DNA of 8,551 bases. Origin: JAXGVG01 sp040773965 (lineage in GTDB: Bacteria > Pseudomonadota > Alphaproteobacteria > UBA9219). Below are positions 1-6,357 of this stretch, in pieces. How positions within the stretch are numbered: the stretch's first letter is position 1; each line of letters begins with the position of its first letter. The DNA is taken from contig JAXGVG010000076.1 in the NCBI GenBank assembly GCA_040773965.1, positions 1-8,551 of the forward strand. The letters are read 5' to 3'. Both the position numbers and the translations under genes were made by a program. The notes under the pieces are model-generated. The model was not told the origin of the DNA. It made no database searches and saw nothing but the letters and a program-made list of their open reading frames with translations.

Positions 1-3000
1 AACAGCGACGACCATGTGCCCGTCGCGCCGACATAAGCTTCCAGCGCATTCGTATCCGTGTTGTACCGGATCATGCCCTGCACGCCCGCGACGGGGCGGT
101 TCGCGCTCGTATCTTTCGGCAGCAGCACGCTGCTGTAATCGGCCCCGCTCGCGCGGCCGAGATCGATGATTGTGCCGGTTGTGGGTGTGGTGCCTGCCGT
201 CGCCGTTTGGCCCGTCAATATCATGCGCTTGTACAGCAAATCCGCGTAAATCGTGTTGCCGATGTTGAGCCAACTGCTCGTATCGGCGGCGGGCGTGTCA
301 ACCGCGTCGCTGTAGCCGATCAAAATGTTGTTCGAGCCGGTCGTCAGCGTTGTGCTGGCGACATAGGGACCCAGAACAAGATTGGCAAAACCGCTTGTAA
401 TCTTGTTTCCCGCTGCGGCGCCAAAGGCCGTGTTGTATCCACCCGTCGTCGTCTCGCTTAACGCATTAAAACCGAACGCCGAATTGTTGTGGCTAAGCGC
501 GTTATAAAGCGCCCCGATTCCAAAAGCCGAATTGTTAGAGCCCGTTGTCGTTTGATTGAGGGCCGCAGCGCCAACGGCCGTGTTGTTGATGCCGGTGATG
601 TTGGAGCCCAGCGTCCAGGCGCCAAGCGCCGTATTGTTGTTGCCGGTTGTCGTGTTGCTTAACGCGCCGGCGCCAAAAGCGGCGTTGTTGTTCGCGGATG
701 AGTTGGAACTTAAGGCCCAAACGCCCATGGCCGTGTTATACAATCCCGTACCGGTCTGGGAGCCCAGGGCCCATGGACCGACCGCGATGCTTGTGTCGTC
801 GCTGCCGGGCATATGGAGCATTTTAAGATTCGCAATATTATAGGCGCCCGACGTTGCCGTGACGTTGATGCTGCCGTTAACCTCCAGAAGCTGGGAGGGA
901 GTTTCCGTTCCAATGCCGACGCTGCCTGTCGCCGTAACGCGCAAGCGTTCGGTGCCGGAAATCGATATGCTGACCGTCCCTGCCGTGCCGGAGAAAAGAC
1001 CCGTCGTGATATCGTCGCCCCGGCTCGGGTTCGTGATAACTGCCGACGGGCCAAGATAAGCCGAAGCGCCTGCCGTGCCTGTGCTGGTGAGGAGCGTTTG
1101 CCATGCGGCCGTCGCTCCCTGATACGCCTCGACCGTGTTTGTCGTCGTATTGTACCGGATCATGCCCGTGATGCCCACCGTCGGCCGGTTGTCCATGGTA
1201 TCGCGCGGCAACAACAAGCTGCTGTAAGCCGTGCCGCTTGCCGCGCTTAAATCGATAATCGTTCCTTCCGATGGCGTTGTCCCGGCCGTCGCCGTAGCGC
1301 CGGTGAGAATAATCCGCCGGTTCGCTAGATCGCCATAAAGCGTATTGCCGATGTTGAGCCAGTTGCGTGTGCCGGCCGCCGGCGTTGTCACCGACGCCGA
1401 CGTGCCGATCAGGACGTTCCCGGAGCCGGTCGTAAGCGTCGTCGATCCGACGGAACGGCCAATGATGACGTTGTTTCCCCCTCCGTTAACGAGGTAACCC
1501 GCCTGATAGCCGAGCGCCACATTGCCCGCGCCTGTCGCGTTGGTAAATAAAGCGTCGGCGCCCAAGCCTGTGTTGTAAAGGGTTGCGCCGGTCTGCCCGT
1601 CTCCCGCCCCTGCGCCTACGGCCAGGCTCGTCGCATCGTCGGCAGGTAAATGCAGTATTTTCGTCGCGGACAGATAGTAGGCGTCCGAAACATTGATCGC
1701 GCCGTTAACATCAAGTTTTTGTGACGGTGTCGTCGTTCCAAGACCTACGCTTTGCGTCGCCGTCAGATAGAGAACGTTGGAGCCTCCCGTCACAAGCCCC
1801 ATCGTATCGTCGCCGGGGCGGTAGATGCCTACGTTCGTATCATCCGTGAAATACAGCGCCGGGGCAGCCTCCGTCCCGTCCTCCAGGCCGATCGAACCTG
1901 TAATATCGCCTTCCACGTTGCCATATAACGTTCCCGTCAACGTGCCGAGGAAGCCGCCCGTAGCCGCCACCGAGCCCGAAAAGGTGGCGTTGCCGGACGA
2001 GCGGAGAATCGTCAATGCCGATCCTATCTGGGTACCGCCGTCGTCATAACGATCGATGAAAAAGTCTTGTGTGCCGGATCCCGTCGCGATAATCCATCGG
2101 CGGCTGTTTGCGTCTGTGGTAAACTGCAATTCTCCGGCTTCCGAGGATTCGTTGGAAATGCGCACGTTTCCGTCGTTGACGTGCAATCTTTCCATCGGCG
2201 TCGCCGTGCCAATCCCCAGATATCCGTTCGGATCCAGCACCATCTGAACCTGGCTTGCCGTCGAGAAAATCAGGTATCCGCCATCCGTCGCGCTTGTGTA
2301 AATGGATGAACCTACGCCGTTTGTGATGTGGTCCTGTTCATTCGAAACAAGGCTGCCTGATGTGACCCGGCCTTTGGCGTCGACCGTAACGAGGTTATAG
2401 GAGCCGGGCGTAACGCCGGTATTGCTCAACCGGCTGTCGCTTATCGTTTGCGAGGGAGCGGTATCCAGACTGAAAAGGCTGTCAAGCGCCGCCGAAGCCG
2501 ACGTTTCGCCGGTGCCGCCGTTGGCAATCGCAACCGTTCCGGTGACATTTGCCGCGTTGCCAGAAATATGAATGTCCAGCGTTGGAGACAATGTGCCGGT
2601 AAGGCCAAGAATGTTCCAGGCCGACGCCGTGTTGGCGGCCGTAAACAGGGGACTGCCGATGGCGCCGCCGCCGAGCGTGGATCGCGCGCTTGTTGCCGTT
2701 TCCTCGACAAAAAGCGCGTCGCCGATTTCTCCGGCGCCCAATGTTGTACGGGCGCCGGAGGCCGTCGTTTCGACAAAAAGCGCATCCCCGACGGTGCCCG
2801 AATTGAGCAGTATTTGCCTTACCGATGCCGCCGTTGCCGTATCGAGGACGGAACTGCTGAACAGGTAATCGCCCATAACCGTTGCGCCCAGCGTCGCGCG
2901 CCCGCCGGAAGCCGTCGTTTCCACAAAAAGCGCGTCGCCGATGGTGCCCGAATTGAGCAATGTTTGCCGGACGGCTTCGGCCGTGGCGGAATCAAGAACC

Positions 3001-3992
3001 GTGCTGTTGAACAAATAACGGCCCATAACCGAGACGCCGAAATTGGTCAATGCGTCATAGGCGTTGTTGGCGCCGGTACCGCCGCTGGTTACGGGAAGCG
3101 GGGTTGAAAGATTCAGGGCCGTGAGCGTTGCCGTCGTTGCCGTTAGGGCATTAATCGCTGCCGTTCCGGTAATTGACAACATCGATGCCGTCATCGTTAA
3201 CGCCGTCACATCGCCCGACGCCGTAACTAAAACCTGCGATCCCGTCGCGCCGTAACGGACATCGGCCGTGCCCGTAGCCTGCCAGAGCGCGGCGCGCTGA
3301 ATGGCCTCGCCGACGTTAAGCCGTATCATCTGATCGTCGTTCTGGGCGACGGTGCTGGCGCAATTGCTTTCAAGTTTATTGTTCGCGCCGGCGGAAATCA
3401 GCAAAATGGCCGGGTCGCTTCCATCCGCACGGGCATTTTCCCAACGGCAATAAATGTAAAAATGTCCCCAGGGATCCAGCTGTTTTAACCCGGACCCGGC
3501 AGCGAAGACGCCCACTTCCTCCGGGCTGCCGTCGTCGTCTGCGGCATCGTAATCCGTAGGCAGTTTCGAGGCATCCCCCGCATCGACGTCGGCAAACTGA
3601 ACCAGCTTCTCGGGCGCGTTAACGCAAGGCTCTCCCGTGCTTTGATGCGAACTCCGGGGAGGACAGAAAAGGCTGGCGTCTGTGCTCAATTCGGCTGTCG
3701 CGGCCAGGGTTGTTGCCGCCCCGCTCAACTCGTTCTTTGCCGCAACATTGTTGCTGATTGTGATGTTGCTGCGGAGGATCTGGCTATACCCGCTAAACAG
3801 AACGCCTGCGCCAACGCCTACAAGACCTAAAATGTACAGAATGGGCGCGATCGCAAAACCGGAACGCTTGTTTTTGCTCGGTTTTCCTTCGGGACACAAA
3901 AGACCTGCGCGCTGTTTTACAAACAGCACGGCGGATCTACGCGACGATGACGGACGCGGAGCATCGCGCTCCGATCCTTGATCTTCGCTCAT
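1..3992 (-). CDS. Giant pilin-headed tail-fibre/YadA-like repeat protein (probable surface adhesin), 3' end outside window
   Basis: One open frame runs from an ATG at 3992 to the window edge (1330 codons plus 2 bases) without a stop or frameshift. An AGGGG Shine-Dalgarno lies 5 nt before the ATG. Residues 1-45 are polar and basic. Residues 46-68 form one hydrophobic helix after a KRSG/F junction. Residues 70-225 form a pseudopilin-like head with DPWG (173-176), ISAG (199-202) and Cys110, 123, 182 and 211. Then come fibre elements: GGTG motifs (near residues 305 and 490), a 50-residue tandem repeat, several GIGT-x-(T/S)P...L-V-NG segments, a DTNVGIYRPG segment, and two copies of a long module ending GMIRYNT...W..L. 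The second copy carries seven 17-residue NTAxGxxAL repeats. The fibre motifs are typical of phage tail fibres, S74-chaperoned proteins and YadA-like heads. A C-terminal chaperone domain may lie beyond the edge. Adhesin function is inferred. It could instead be a prophage or tailocin fibre, but no phage genes flank it and the membrane helix argues against that. Confidence 0.85.
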   Translation of the reverse strand, partial: MSEDQGSERDAPRPSSSRRSAVLFVKQRAGLLCPEGKPSKNKRSGFAIAPILYILGLVGVGAGVLFSGYSQILRSNITISNNVAAKNELSGAATTLAATAELSTDASLFCPPRSSHQSTGEPCVNAPEKLVQFADVDAGDASKLPTDYDAADDDGSPEEVGVFAAGSGLKQLDPWGHFYIYCRWENARADGSDPAILLISAGANNKLESNCASTVAQNDDQMIRLNVGEAIQRAALWQATGTADVRYGATGSQVLVTASGDVTALTMTASMLSITGTAAINALTATTATLTALNLSTPLPVTSGGTGANNAYDALTNFGVSVMGRYLFNSTVLDSATAEAVRQTLLNSGTIGDALFVETTASGGRATLGATVMGDYLFSSSVLDTATAASVRQILLNSGTVGDALFVETTASGARTTLGAGEIGDALFVEETATSARSTLGGGAIGSPLFTAANTASAWNILGLTGTLSPTLDIHISGNAANVTGTVAIANGGTGETSASAALDSLFSLDTAPSQTISDSRLSNTGVTPGSYNLVTVDAKGRVTSGSLVSNEQDHITNGVGSSIYTSATDGGYLIFSTASQVQMVLDPNGYLGIGTATPMERLHVNDGNVRISNESSEAGELQFTTDANSRRWIIATGSGTQDFFIDRYDDGGTQIGSALTILRSSGNATFSGSVAATGGFLGTLTGTLYGNVEGDITGSIGLEDGTEAAPALYFTDDTNVGIYRPGDDTMGLVTGGSNVLYLTATQSVGLGTTTPSQKLDVNGAINVSDAYYLSATKILHLPADDATSLAVGAGAGDGQTGATLYNTGLGADALFTNATGAGNVALGYQAGYLVNGGGNNVIIGRSVGSTTLTTGSGNVLIGTSASVTTPAAGTRNWLNIGNTLYGDLANRRIILTGATATAGTTPSEGTIIDLSAASGTAYSSLLLPRDTMDNRPTVGITGMIRYNTTTNTVEAYQGATAAWQTLLTSTGTAGASAYLGPSAVITNPSRGDDITTGLFSGTAGTVSISISGTERLRVTATGSVGIGTETPSQLLEVNGSINVTATSGAYNIANLKMLHMPGSDDTSIAVGPWALGSQTGTGLYNTAMGVWALSSNSSANNNAAFGAGALSNTTTGNNNTALGAWTLGSNITGINNTAVGAAALNQTTTGSNNSAFGIGALYNALSHNNSAFGFNALSETTTGGYNTAFGAAAGNKITSGFANLVLGPYVASTTLTTGSNNILIGYSDAVDTPAADTSSWLNIGNTIYADLLYKRMILTGQTATAGTTPTTGTIIDLGRASGADYSSVLLPKDTSANRPVAGVQGMIRYNTDTNALEAYVGATGTWSSL
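61..926 (-). repeat. Long fibre module, copy B (expanded)
   Basis: This is the C-terminal-most copy in the window of a duplicated coding module, running from a GIGTETPSQ segment to GMIRYNT. It aligns with copy A at 1150-1763: an identical 18-mer at 61-78 and 1150-1167, an identical 17-mer at 256-272 and 1345-1361, and a GAGCCGGTCGT match at 334 and 1423 all keep an offset of exactly 1089 bp. On the other side of the 17-residue repeats the offset falls to 828 bp (GCCGTTAAC at 873 and 1701). Copy B is therefore 261 bp (87 codons) longer, because of extra repeat units. Confidence 0.8.
390..740 (-). repeat. Seven tandem 51-bp (17-residue) YadA-head-like repeats
   Basis: Within the giant CDS, seven consecutive units follow the pattern N-(T/S/A)-A-x-G-x-x-A-L-x-x-x-T-x-G-x. 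Five are 17 residues and two are 16, totalling 117 codons. The spacing shows in the DNA: matching segments at 571 and 622 are 51 bp apart. Such NTAxGxxAL repeats form left-handed beta-roll shafts in trimeric adhesins and related fibre proteins. Units are diverged at the DNA level rather than identical. Confidence 0.85.
1150..1763 (-). repeat. Long fibre module, copy A
   Basis: This is the shorter partner of the module at 61-926. It begins with GLGTTTPSQKLDVNG, has only short YadA-like stretches (NTGLGADAL, NVALGYQAG), and then NWLNIGNTLYGD and GMIRYNTTTN. Length differences from copy B are multiples of three, so the frame is kept. Confidence 0.8.
2664..3029 (-). repeat. Tandem 150-bp (50-residue) repeat with partial third copy
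   Basis: Unit 1 (2880-3029) and unit 2 (2730-2879) encode 50 residues each, from VMG-x-YLF through VRQ-x-LLNSGT-x-GDALFVETTASG to TLGA. The GCCCATAACC marker recurs at 3021 and 2871, exactly 150 bp apart. A third, shortened copy (2664-2729) keeps only the GDALFVEETATSARSTLG half. It resembles the linker segments of tail fibres and lies between the two GGTG motifs. Confidence 0.8.
3333..3857 (-). other. Pilin/pseudopilin-like N-terminal module of the giant protein
   Basis: This covers residues 46-220. A hydrophobic helix (FAIAPILYILGLVGVGAG...) follows a basic segment ending KRSG, which resembles a class III (prepilin peptidase) junction. The following region has LDPWGHFYIYC and then LLISAGANNKLESNC plus an Asp-Asp pair (219-220). 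In type II secretion major pseudopilins (GspG family), DPWG-x-x-Y-x-Y followed by a S-x-G-x-D/N segment forms the C-terminal calcium-binding region. The resemblance is by eye. The expected Glu at mature position 5 is Pro here, so processing and assembly like a normal pilin are uncertain. Confidence 0.55.
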
Positions 3993-4004
3993 CCCGTCCC
4001 CTTT

Positions 4005-4024
4005 CACCGAACATCCTTTCGGTG
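4005..4024 (-). promoter_or_regulatory. Leader hairpin next to the giant gene's ribosome binding site
   Basis: CACCGAA (4005-4011) and TTCGGTG (4018-4024) are perfect 7-bp arms around a 6-nt loop. In the mRNA the hairpin ends directly before the AAAGGGG ribosome binding site. It could affect translation or be incidental. Confidence 0.35.
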
Positions 4025-4111
4025 CGATTCGGGCTCCGGACACGTTTCGACATCCCGCGCCACAAGGCACGGAATGCAGTTTCGCGCCGAAACCGCAGGG
4101 TCAACATTGCG

Positions 4112-4125
4112 TTTATAATGGTTAA
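4112..4125 (-). promoter_or_regulatory. Possible promoter with CtrA-like TTAACCAT for the giant gene
   Basis: Read on the minus strand, TTAACCAT (4125-4118) is followed immediately by TATAAA (4117-4112), about 120 nt before the start codon. TTAACCAT is a known half-site for the alphaproteobacterial cell-cycle regulator CtrA, and TATAAA is a fair -10 element. No good -35 hexamer is present, which would fit an activator-dependent promoter. Weak evidence. Confidence 0.3.
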
Positions 4126-4180
4126 TAATTGGTTCAGAGGCCGGGCTTTGTGGCGGATTAGAGCCGTATTTAAGACTGCT

Positions 4181-4222
4181 CCTCAGGCCTTTTGATTCGC
4201 GGTTAAACGGACGGCCCTGAGG
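4181..4222. other. GC-rich inverted repeat, possible weak terminator
   Basis: CCTCAGG (4181-4187) and CCTGAGG (4216-4222) are perfect 7-bp arms separated by 28 bases, with a few further weak pairs inside. On the plus strand it is followed by GGTCCTTTTC. On the minus strand, the direction of both flanking genes, there is no U-tract, so a terminator role for the DUF2336 transcript is doubtful. Confidence 0.25.
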
Positions 4223-4279
4223 GGTCCTTTTCGTAACAGTGCCGATATTGTTTCGAATGAGAAAAGGGCATGAAGTTTT

Positions 4280-4304
4280 TTGTTTTGTTTCAGAAACAAA
4301 ACAA
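4280..4304. promoter_or_regulatory. 25-bp palindrome, candidate operator
   Basis: TTGTTTTGTTTC (4280-4291) and GAAACAAAACAA (4293-4304) are perfect 12-bp arms around a single central A. A one-base centre fits a dimeric protein-binding site better than an RNA hairpin, and neither strand has a proper U-tract after it. It lies about 290 bp upstream of the giant gene and about 180 bp past the DUF2336 stop. The binding protein is unknown. Confidence 0.4.
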
Positions 4305-4481
4305 TTGTCAATCTTTTGCCTGTTTTTATCCAGGAGAGCCGAAACGCATAATACAAAGAAGACGCATAACCGGGCTTCCTTATTTTCGCTGGCTGTTTTC
4401 CCATTGAGGCAATCAGAGCGAATGCATAAAACCTGACGCACACAGTTTCGGTTATAATATCATTTCCCGGTAATATTAAGT

Positions 4482-5594
4482 TTACGCCGGTGCCGGCGTC
4501 ATCATATCGCCAAGCTTTGCGAGAAGATAATCGAGATCCTCGGATCCAAAATCCTCGTATTGAGTCAGAACGCGCTCGATGACCCGCGCGCGATAACGCT
4601 CCAGATCGTTTTGTCCGCCGTCCAGCTCCGTCTCGTGAACGACGTCCAGAGCCACGCGCACGGCGGCCAACAGCCCGGCGGGCATTCCGGCCTTTTCATA
4701 CAGCGTTTTCAGGCCTAACCGTCCTGCGTCATGAATAAGAATTCGCGCGTTAACAAGCGGAACGTTGGCCATGATGGCTATGGCCGTCTCAAAAAAAACG
4801 ACATCGCCCATGCATAGCGCGCGCAAAACGATGGAAGGCGTCAACCGTTTGTTGCGATACATTTGCACAACGAGTTTTTCAATATCCCTCTCGCTGCTTC
4901 CTGCCGCAAAATTGACGACGGTTTTTTCCCGGCTCTGCAAGATCAGGTCGGAAGCCATGCTCGACGACATCTCGTGGTGCGAAACAAGATAATCCTTCAA
5001 TTTATCCGAAACGATGGCCGCAAGTCGCTCGGCGACCATAACGGGCAGAACGGCCCGGCGAACCATGGCCTCCTTGACGTTGTCGCTTGCCGAAAAGCGA
5101 TCCATGGCTTTGTCGAGGCTTTGTTCCGTAATGCGCGCCGTCGCATTGTTCATAAGCACGGTCACGGCCTTTTCTCCAGCCGTCGTAATCAACGCCTCCG
5201 AAACCTTTTCCGAAACATTGGGCCTGTTTGCAATGGCTTCATGTTTCGTCGCCGATCCGCTGCTGACAATAGCGATAAGATCGGTATCCGTCAGCACCAT
5301 TGAATTTTCGAGAATGGGCAGCGCTACGGCTTCGACATCGCTGGCAAGCCTCAATGCCACGTCGTGAGGAAGCCGGACGGCATGCCTGAGGCTTTGTGAA
5401 AGCGCCTGACGAACCGAAAGTTCAATGTCTTTGGCCATCAGCCGAACAACGTCGTGAGCAAGCTGCAGTTCATTGTCTGTCAGTTTGGGGCTGTCTATTT
5501 CCTGGGCCAATTTGCCCGCAACCTCAGCCCGCACAAGCGGCGACGGCTCCTTTAACAAACGATCGACGTCGGCCTTGGATAGATGCGATGCCAT
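4482..5594 (-). CDS. DUF2336 domain protein
   Basis: A 370-residue, alpha-helical, soluble protein with no signal peptide or membrane segment. The sequence matches the DUF2336 pattern as I know it. An N-terminal HLSKADVDRLL-x-EPSPLVRAEVA is followed by HEAT-like helical stretches (VRQALSQSL, VALPILENS, LTDTDLIAIV). The conserved C-terminal part has LTPSIVLRALCMGD-x-x-FFE, ARILIHDAG-x-LG-x-x-x-LYEKAG, and ERVLTQYEDFGSEDLDYLLAKLG near the end. The function is not established and none is proposed. The frame extends upstream to a GTG at 5648, but that start has no ribosome binding site and adds 18 residues unlike the family. The ATG at 5594 has AGAGGG 8 nt upstream and begins MASHLSKADV, as relatives do. 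It has the same orientation as the giant gene but is 489 bp from it, so a shared transcript is uncertain. Confidence 0.85.
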   Translation of the reverse strand: MASHLSKADVDRLLKEPSPLVRAEVAGKLAQEIDSPKLTDNELQLAHDVVRLMAKDIELSVRQALSQSLRHAVRLPHDVALRLASDVEAVALPILENSMVLTDTDLIAIVSSGSATKHEAIANRPNVSEKVSEALITTAGEKAVTVLMNNATARITEQSLDKAMDRFSASDNVKEAMVRRAVLPVMVAERLAAIVSDKLKDYLVSHHEMSSSMASDLILQSREKTVVNFAAGSSERDIEKLVVQMYRNKRLTPSIVLRALCMGDVVFFETAIAIMANVPLVNARILIHDAGRLGLKTLYEKAGMPAGLLAAVRVALDVVHETELDGGQNDLERYRARVIERVLTQYEDFGSEDLDYLLAKLGDMMTPAPA

Positions 5595-5602
5595 GCTATG
5601 AG

Positions 5603-5608
5603 CCCTCT
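5603..5608 (-). promoter_or_regulatory. Ribosome binding site deciding the DUF2336 start
   Basis: AGAGGG on the minus strand lies 8 nt before the ATG at 5594. The alternative upstream GTG at 5648 has no purine-rich element, so this site favours the shorter protein. Confidence 0.6.
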
Positions 5609-5717
5609 GTGCTTCCCTTGTCGCCGCCTCTAGAGACAAACCTTGCACAGACAGAATTCGTGCAGGCCGTCTTTTTTGTTTACCACAGCAATTTAAAAGC
5701 GTTATTTCCGGACTGAA

Positions 5718-5729
5718 GGATAATTATCC
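5718..5729. promoter_or_regulatory. 12-bp perfect palindrome between DUF2336 and apt
   Basis: GGATAATTATCC sits in the 240-bp divergent intergenic region, 124 bp before the DUF2336 start and 106 bp before apt. It could be an operator for either gene, but it is short and could be chance. No strong sigma70 promoter is visible for the DUF2336 gene. Confidence 0.25.
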
Positions 5730-5781
5730 GTGCGAAGGCTTGCCTATTTATTAATGTCACTGTTTTTCCTTCACCTTTGGT

Positions 5782-5787
5782 TAGAAT
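5782..5787 (+). promoter_or_regulatory. Possible -10 element for apt
   Basis: TAGAAT matches the -10 consensus at five of six positions and lies 47 bp upstream of the apt start. No convincing -35 hexamer stands at the right distance. Tentative. Confidence 0.25.
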
Positions 5788-5834
5788 CCGGTTAACTCTA
5801 TTCTGCCTTTATCTCTTTTGCCGGACATTTTGTC

Positions 5835-6350
5835 ATGGATCTTAAAACGCACATTCGAAGCATACCCGATTTTCCGAAGCCCGGTATCCTGTTTTACGAT
5901 ATCGGCACCCTGCTGGCGCATGGGGCCGCCTGGAATTATACCATTGATCGGCTTGCCGAAATCGTCAGCGCGGAAAAACCACAAGTTTTGTTGGGAATTG
6001 AATCGCGAGGATTCATCGTCGCCGCGCCTTTGGCCGCCAAACTTGGAACCGGCTTTGTCATGATCCGTAAAAAAGGCAAGCTTCCGGGAAAAATCGTCAG
6101 ACACAGTTACGCTCTTGAATACGGCTCGGATACGATCGAAATCCAGGAAGACATGATAAGGCCGGGACAGCGCGTCGTTATCCTTGACGATTTGCTTGCC
6201 ACGGGGGGCACAGCAAATGCTTCCATATCCCTGGCAAGACAAATGGGGGCCGAAGTAACGCTTGCCGCTTTTATCATAGAGCTTGATTTTCTTGGGGGAC
6301 GTTCAAAACTCGACGTGCCGGTAACGAGCCTGGTAAGCTACAGCGAATAG
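5835..6350 (+). CDS. apt: Adenine phosphoribosyltransferase
   Basis: A 171-residue cytoplasmic purine-salvage enzyme, the usual length for the family. It converts adenine and PRPP to AMP and pyrophosphate. Visible signatures are the N-terminal PDFPKPGILF (11-20), GIESRGFI (54-61), the RKKGKLPG flexible-loop stretch (78-85) followed by LEYGSDTIEI, and the PRPP-binding loop VVILDDLLATGGTA (114-127). It ends like other Apt proteins (FLGG...SLVSYSE). Two positions in the N-terminal adenine-site motif depart from the common FRDIT form: FYDIG here (Arg to Tyr21, Thr to Gly24). The ATG at 5835 is chosen because the family starts just before the IPDFPKPG segment, though the ribosome binding site is weak. 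The gene stands alone, and its stop is 7 bp from the convergent carboxypeptidase stop. Confidence 0.95.
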   Translation: MDLKTHIRSIPDFPKPGILFYDIGTLLAHGAAWNYTIDRLAEIVSAEKPQVLLGIESRGFIVAAPLAAKLGTGFVMIRKKGKLPGKIVRHSYALEYGSDTIEIQEDMIRPGQRVVILDDLLATGGTANASISLARQMGAEVTLAAFIIELDFLGGRSKLDVPVTSLVSYSE

Positions 6351-6357
6351 CCTGTCT

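Larger units (their letters stand above)
3993..4481. other. Intergenic region between DUF2336 gene and giant fibre gene
   Basis: These 489 bp hold no convincing gene. Minus-strand frames at 4004-4441 and 4183-4443 exist, but they give low-complexity, cysteine- and lysine-rich products with no recognisable domain and no good ribosome binding site. The region is more AT-rich than its flanks. It contains the leader and probable promoter of the giant gene, a GC-rich dyad at 4181-4222 and a 25-bp palindrome at 4280-4304. Confidence 0.6.

Noticed and set aside
390..740. 51-bp periodic repeats as a CRISPR array
   Set aside because: The units are diverged, have no spacer/repeat alternation and encode in-frame NTAxGxxAL protein repeats.
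2448..3107. Plus-strand frame of 219 codons
   Set aside because: Arg/Gly/Cys-rich, low-complexity product lying antisense to the repeat-rich giant gene; a shadow of its GC-rich codons.
1..3992. Prophage tail-fibre gene cluster
   Set aside because: No other phage structural, integrase or lysis genes are visible, and the N-terminus has a membrane helix and pilin-like head; the phage-like parts are best read as fibre modules in a cellular surface protein, although the upstream side is unseen.
4004..4441. Minus-strand frame of 145 codons in the intergenic region
   Set aside because: No recognisable domain, no ribosome binding site, biased composition, and it runs through the palindrome and the leader hairpin; judged non-coding.
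4183..4443. Minus-strand frame of 86 codons with a hydrophobic start
   Set aside because: No family resemblance or ribosome binding site; AT-rich intergenic DNA read in one frame.
4453..4458. TATAAT on the plus strand as a promoter -10
   Set aside because: No -35 at a suitable distance, and it would fire antisense into the DUF2336 gene.
4455..4478. TAATAT...ATATTA dyad after the DUF2336 stop as a terminator
   Set aside because: Only six A/T pairs with a 12-base loop and no U-tract; too weak.
4863..5303. Plus-strand frame of 146 codons antisense to the DUF2336 gene
   Set aside because: The minus-strand product is a clear DUF2336 protein; the plus frame is composition-driven.
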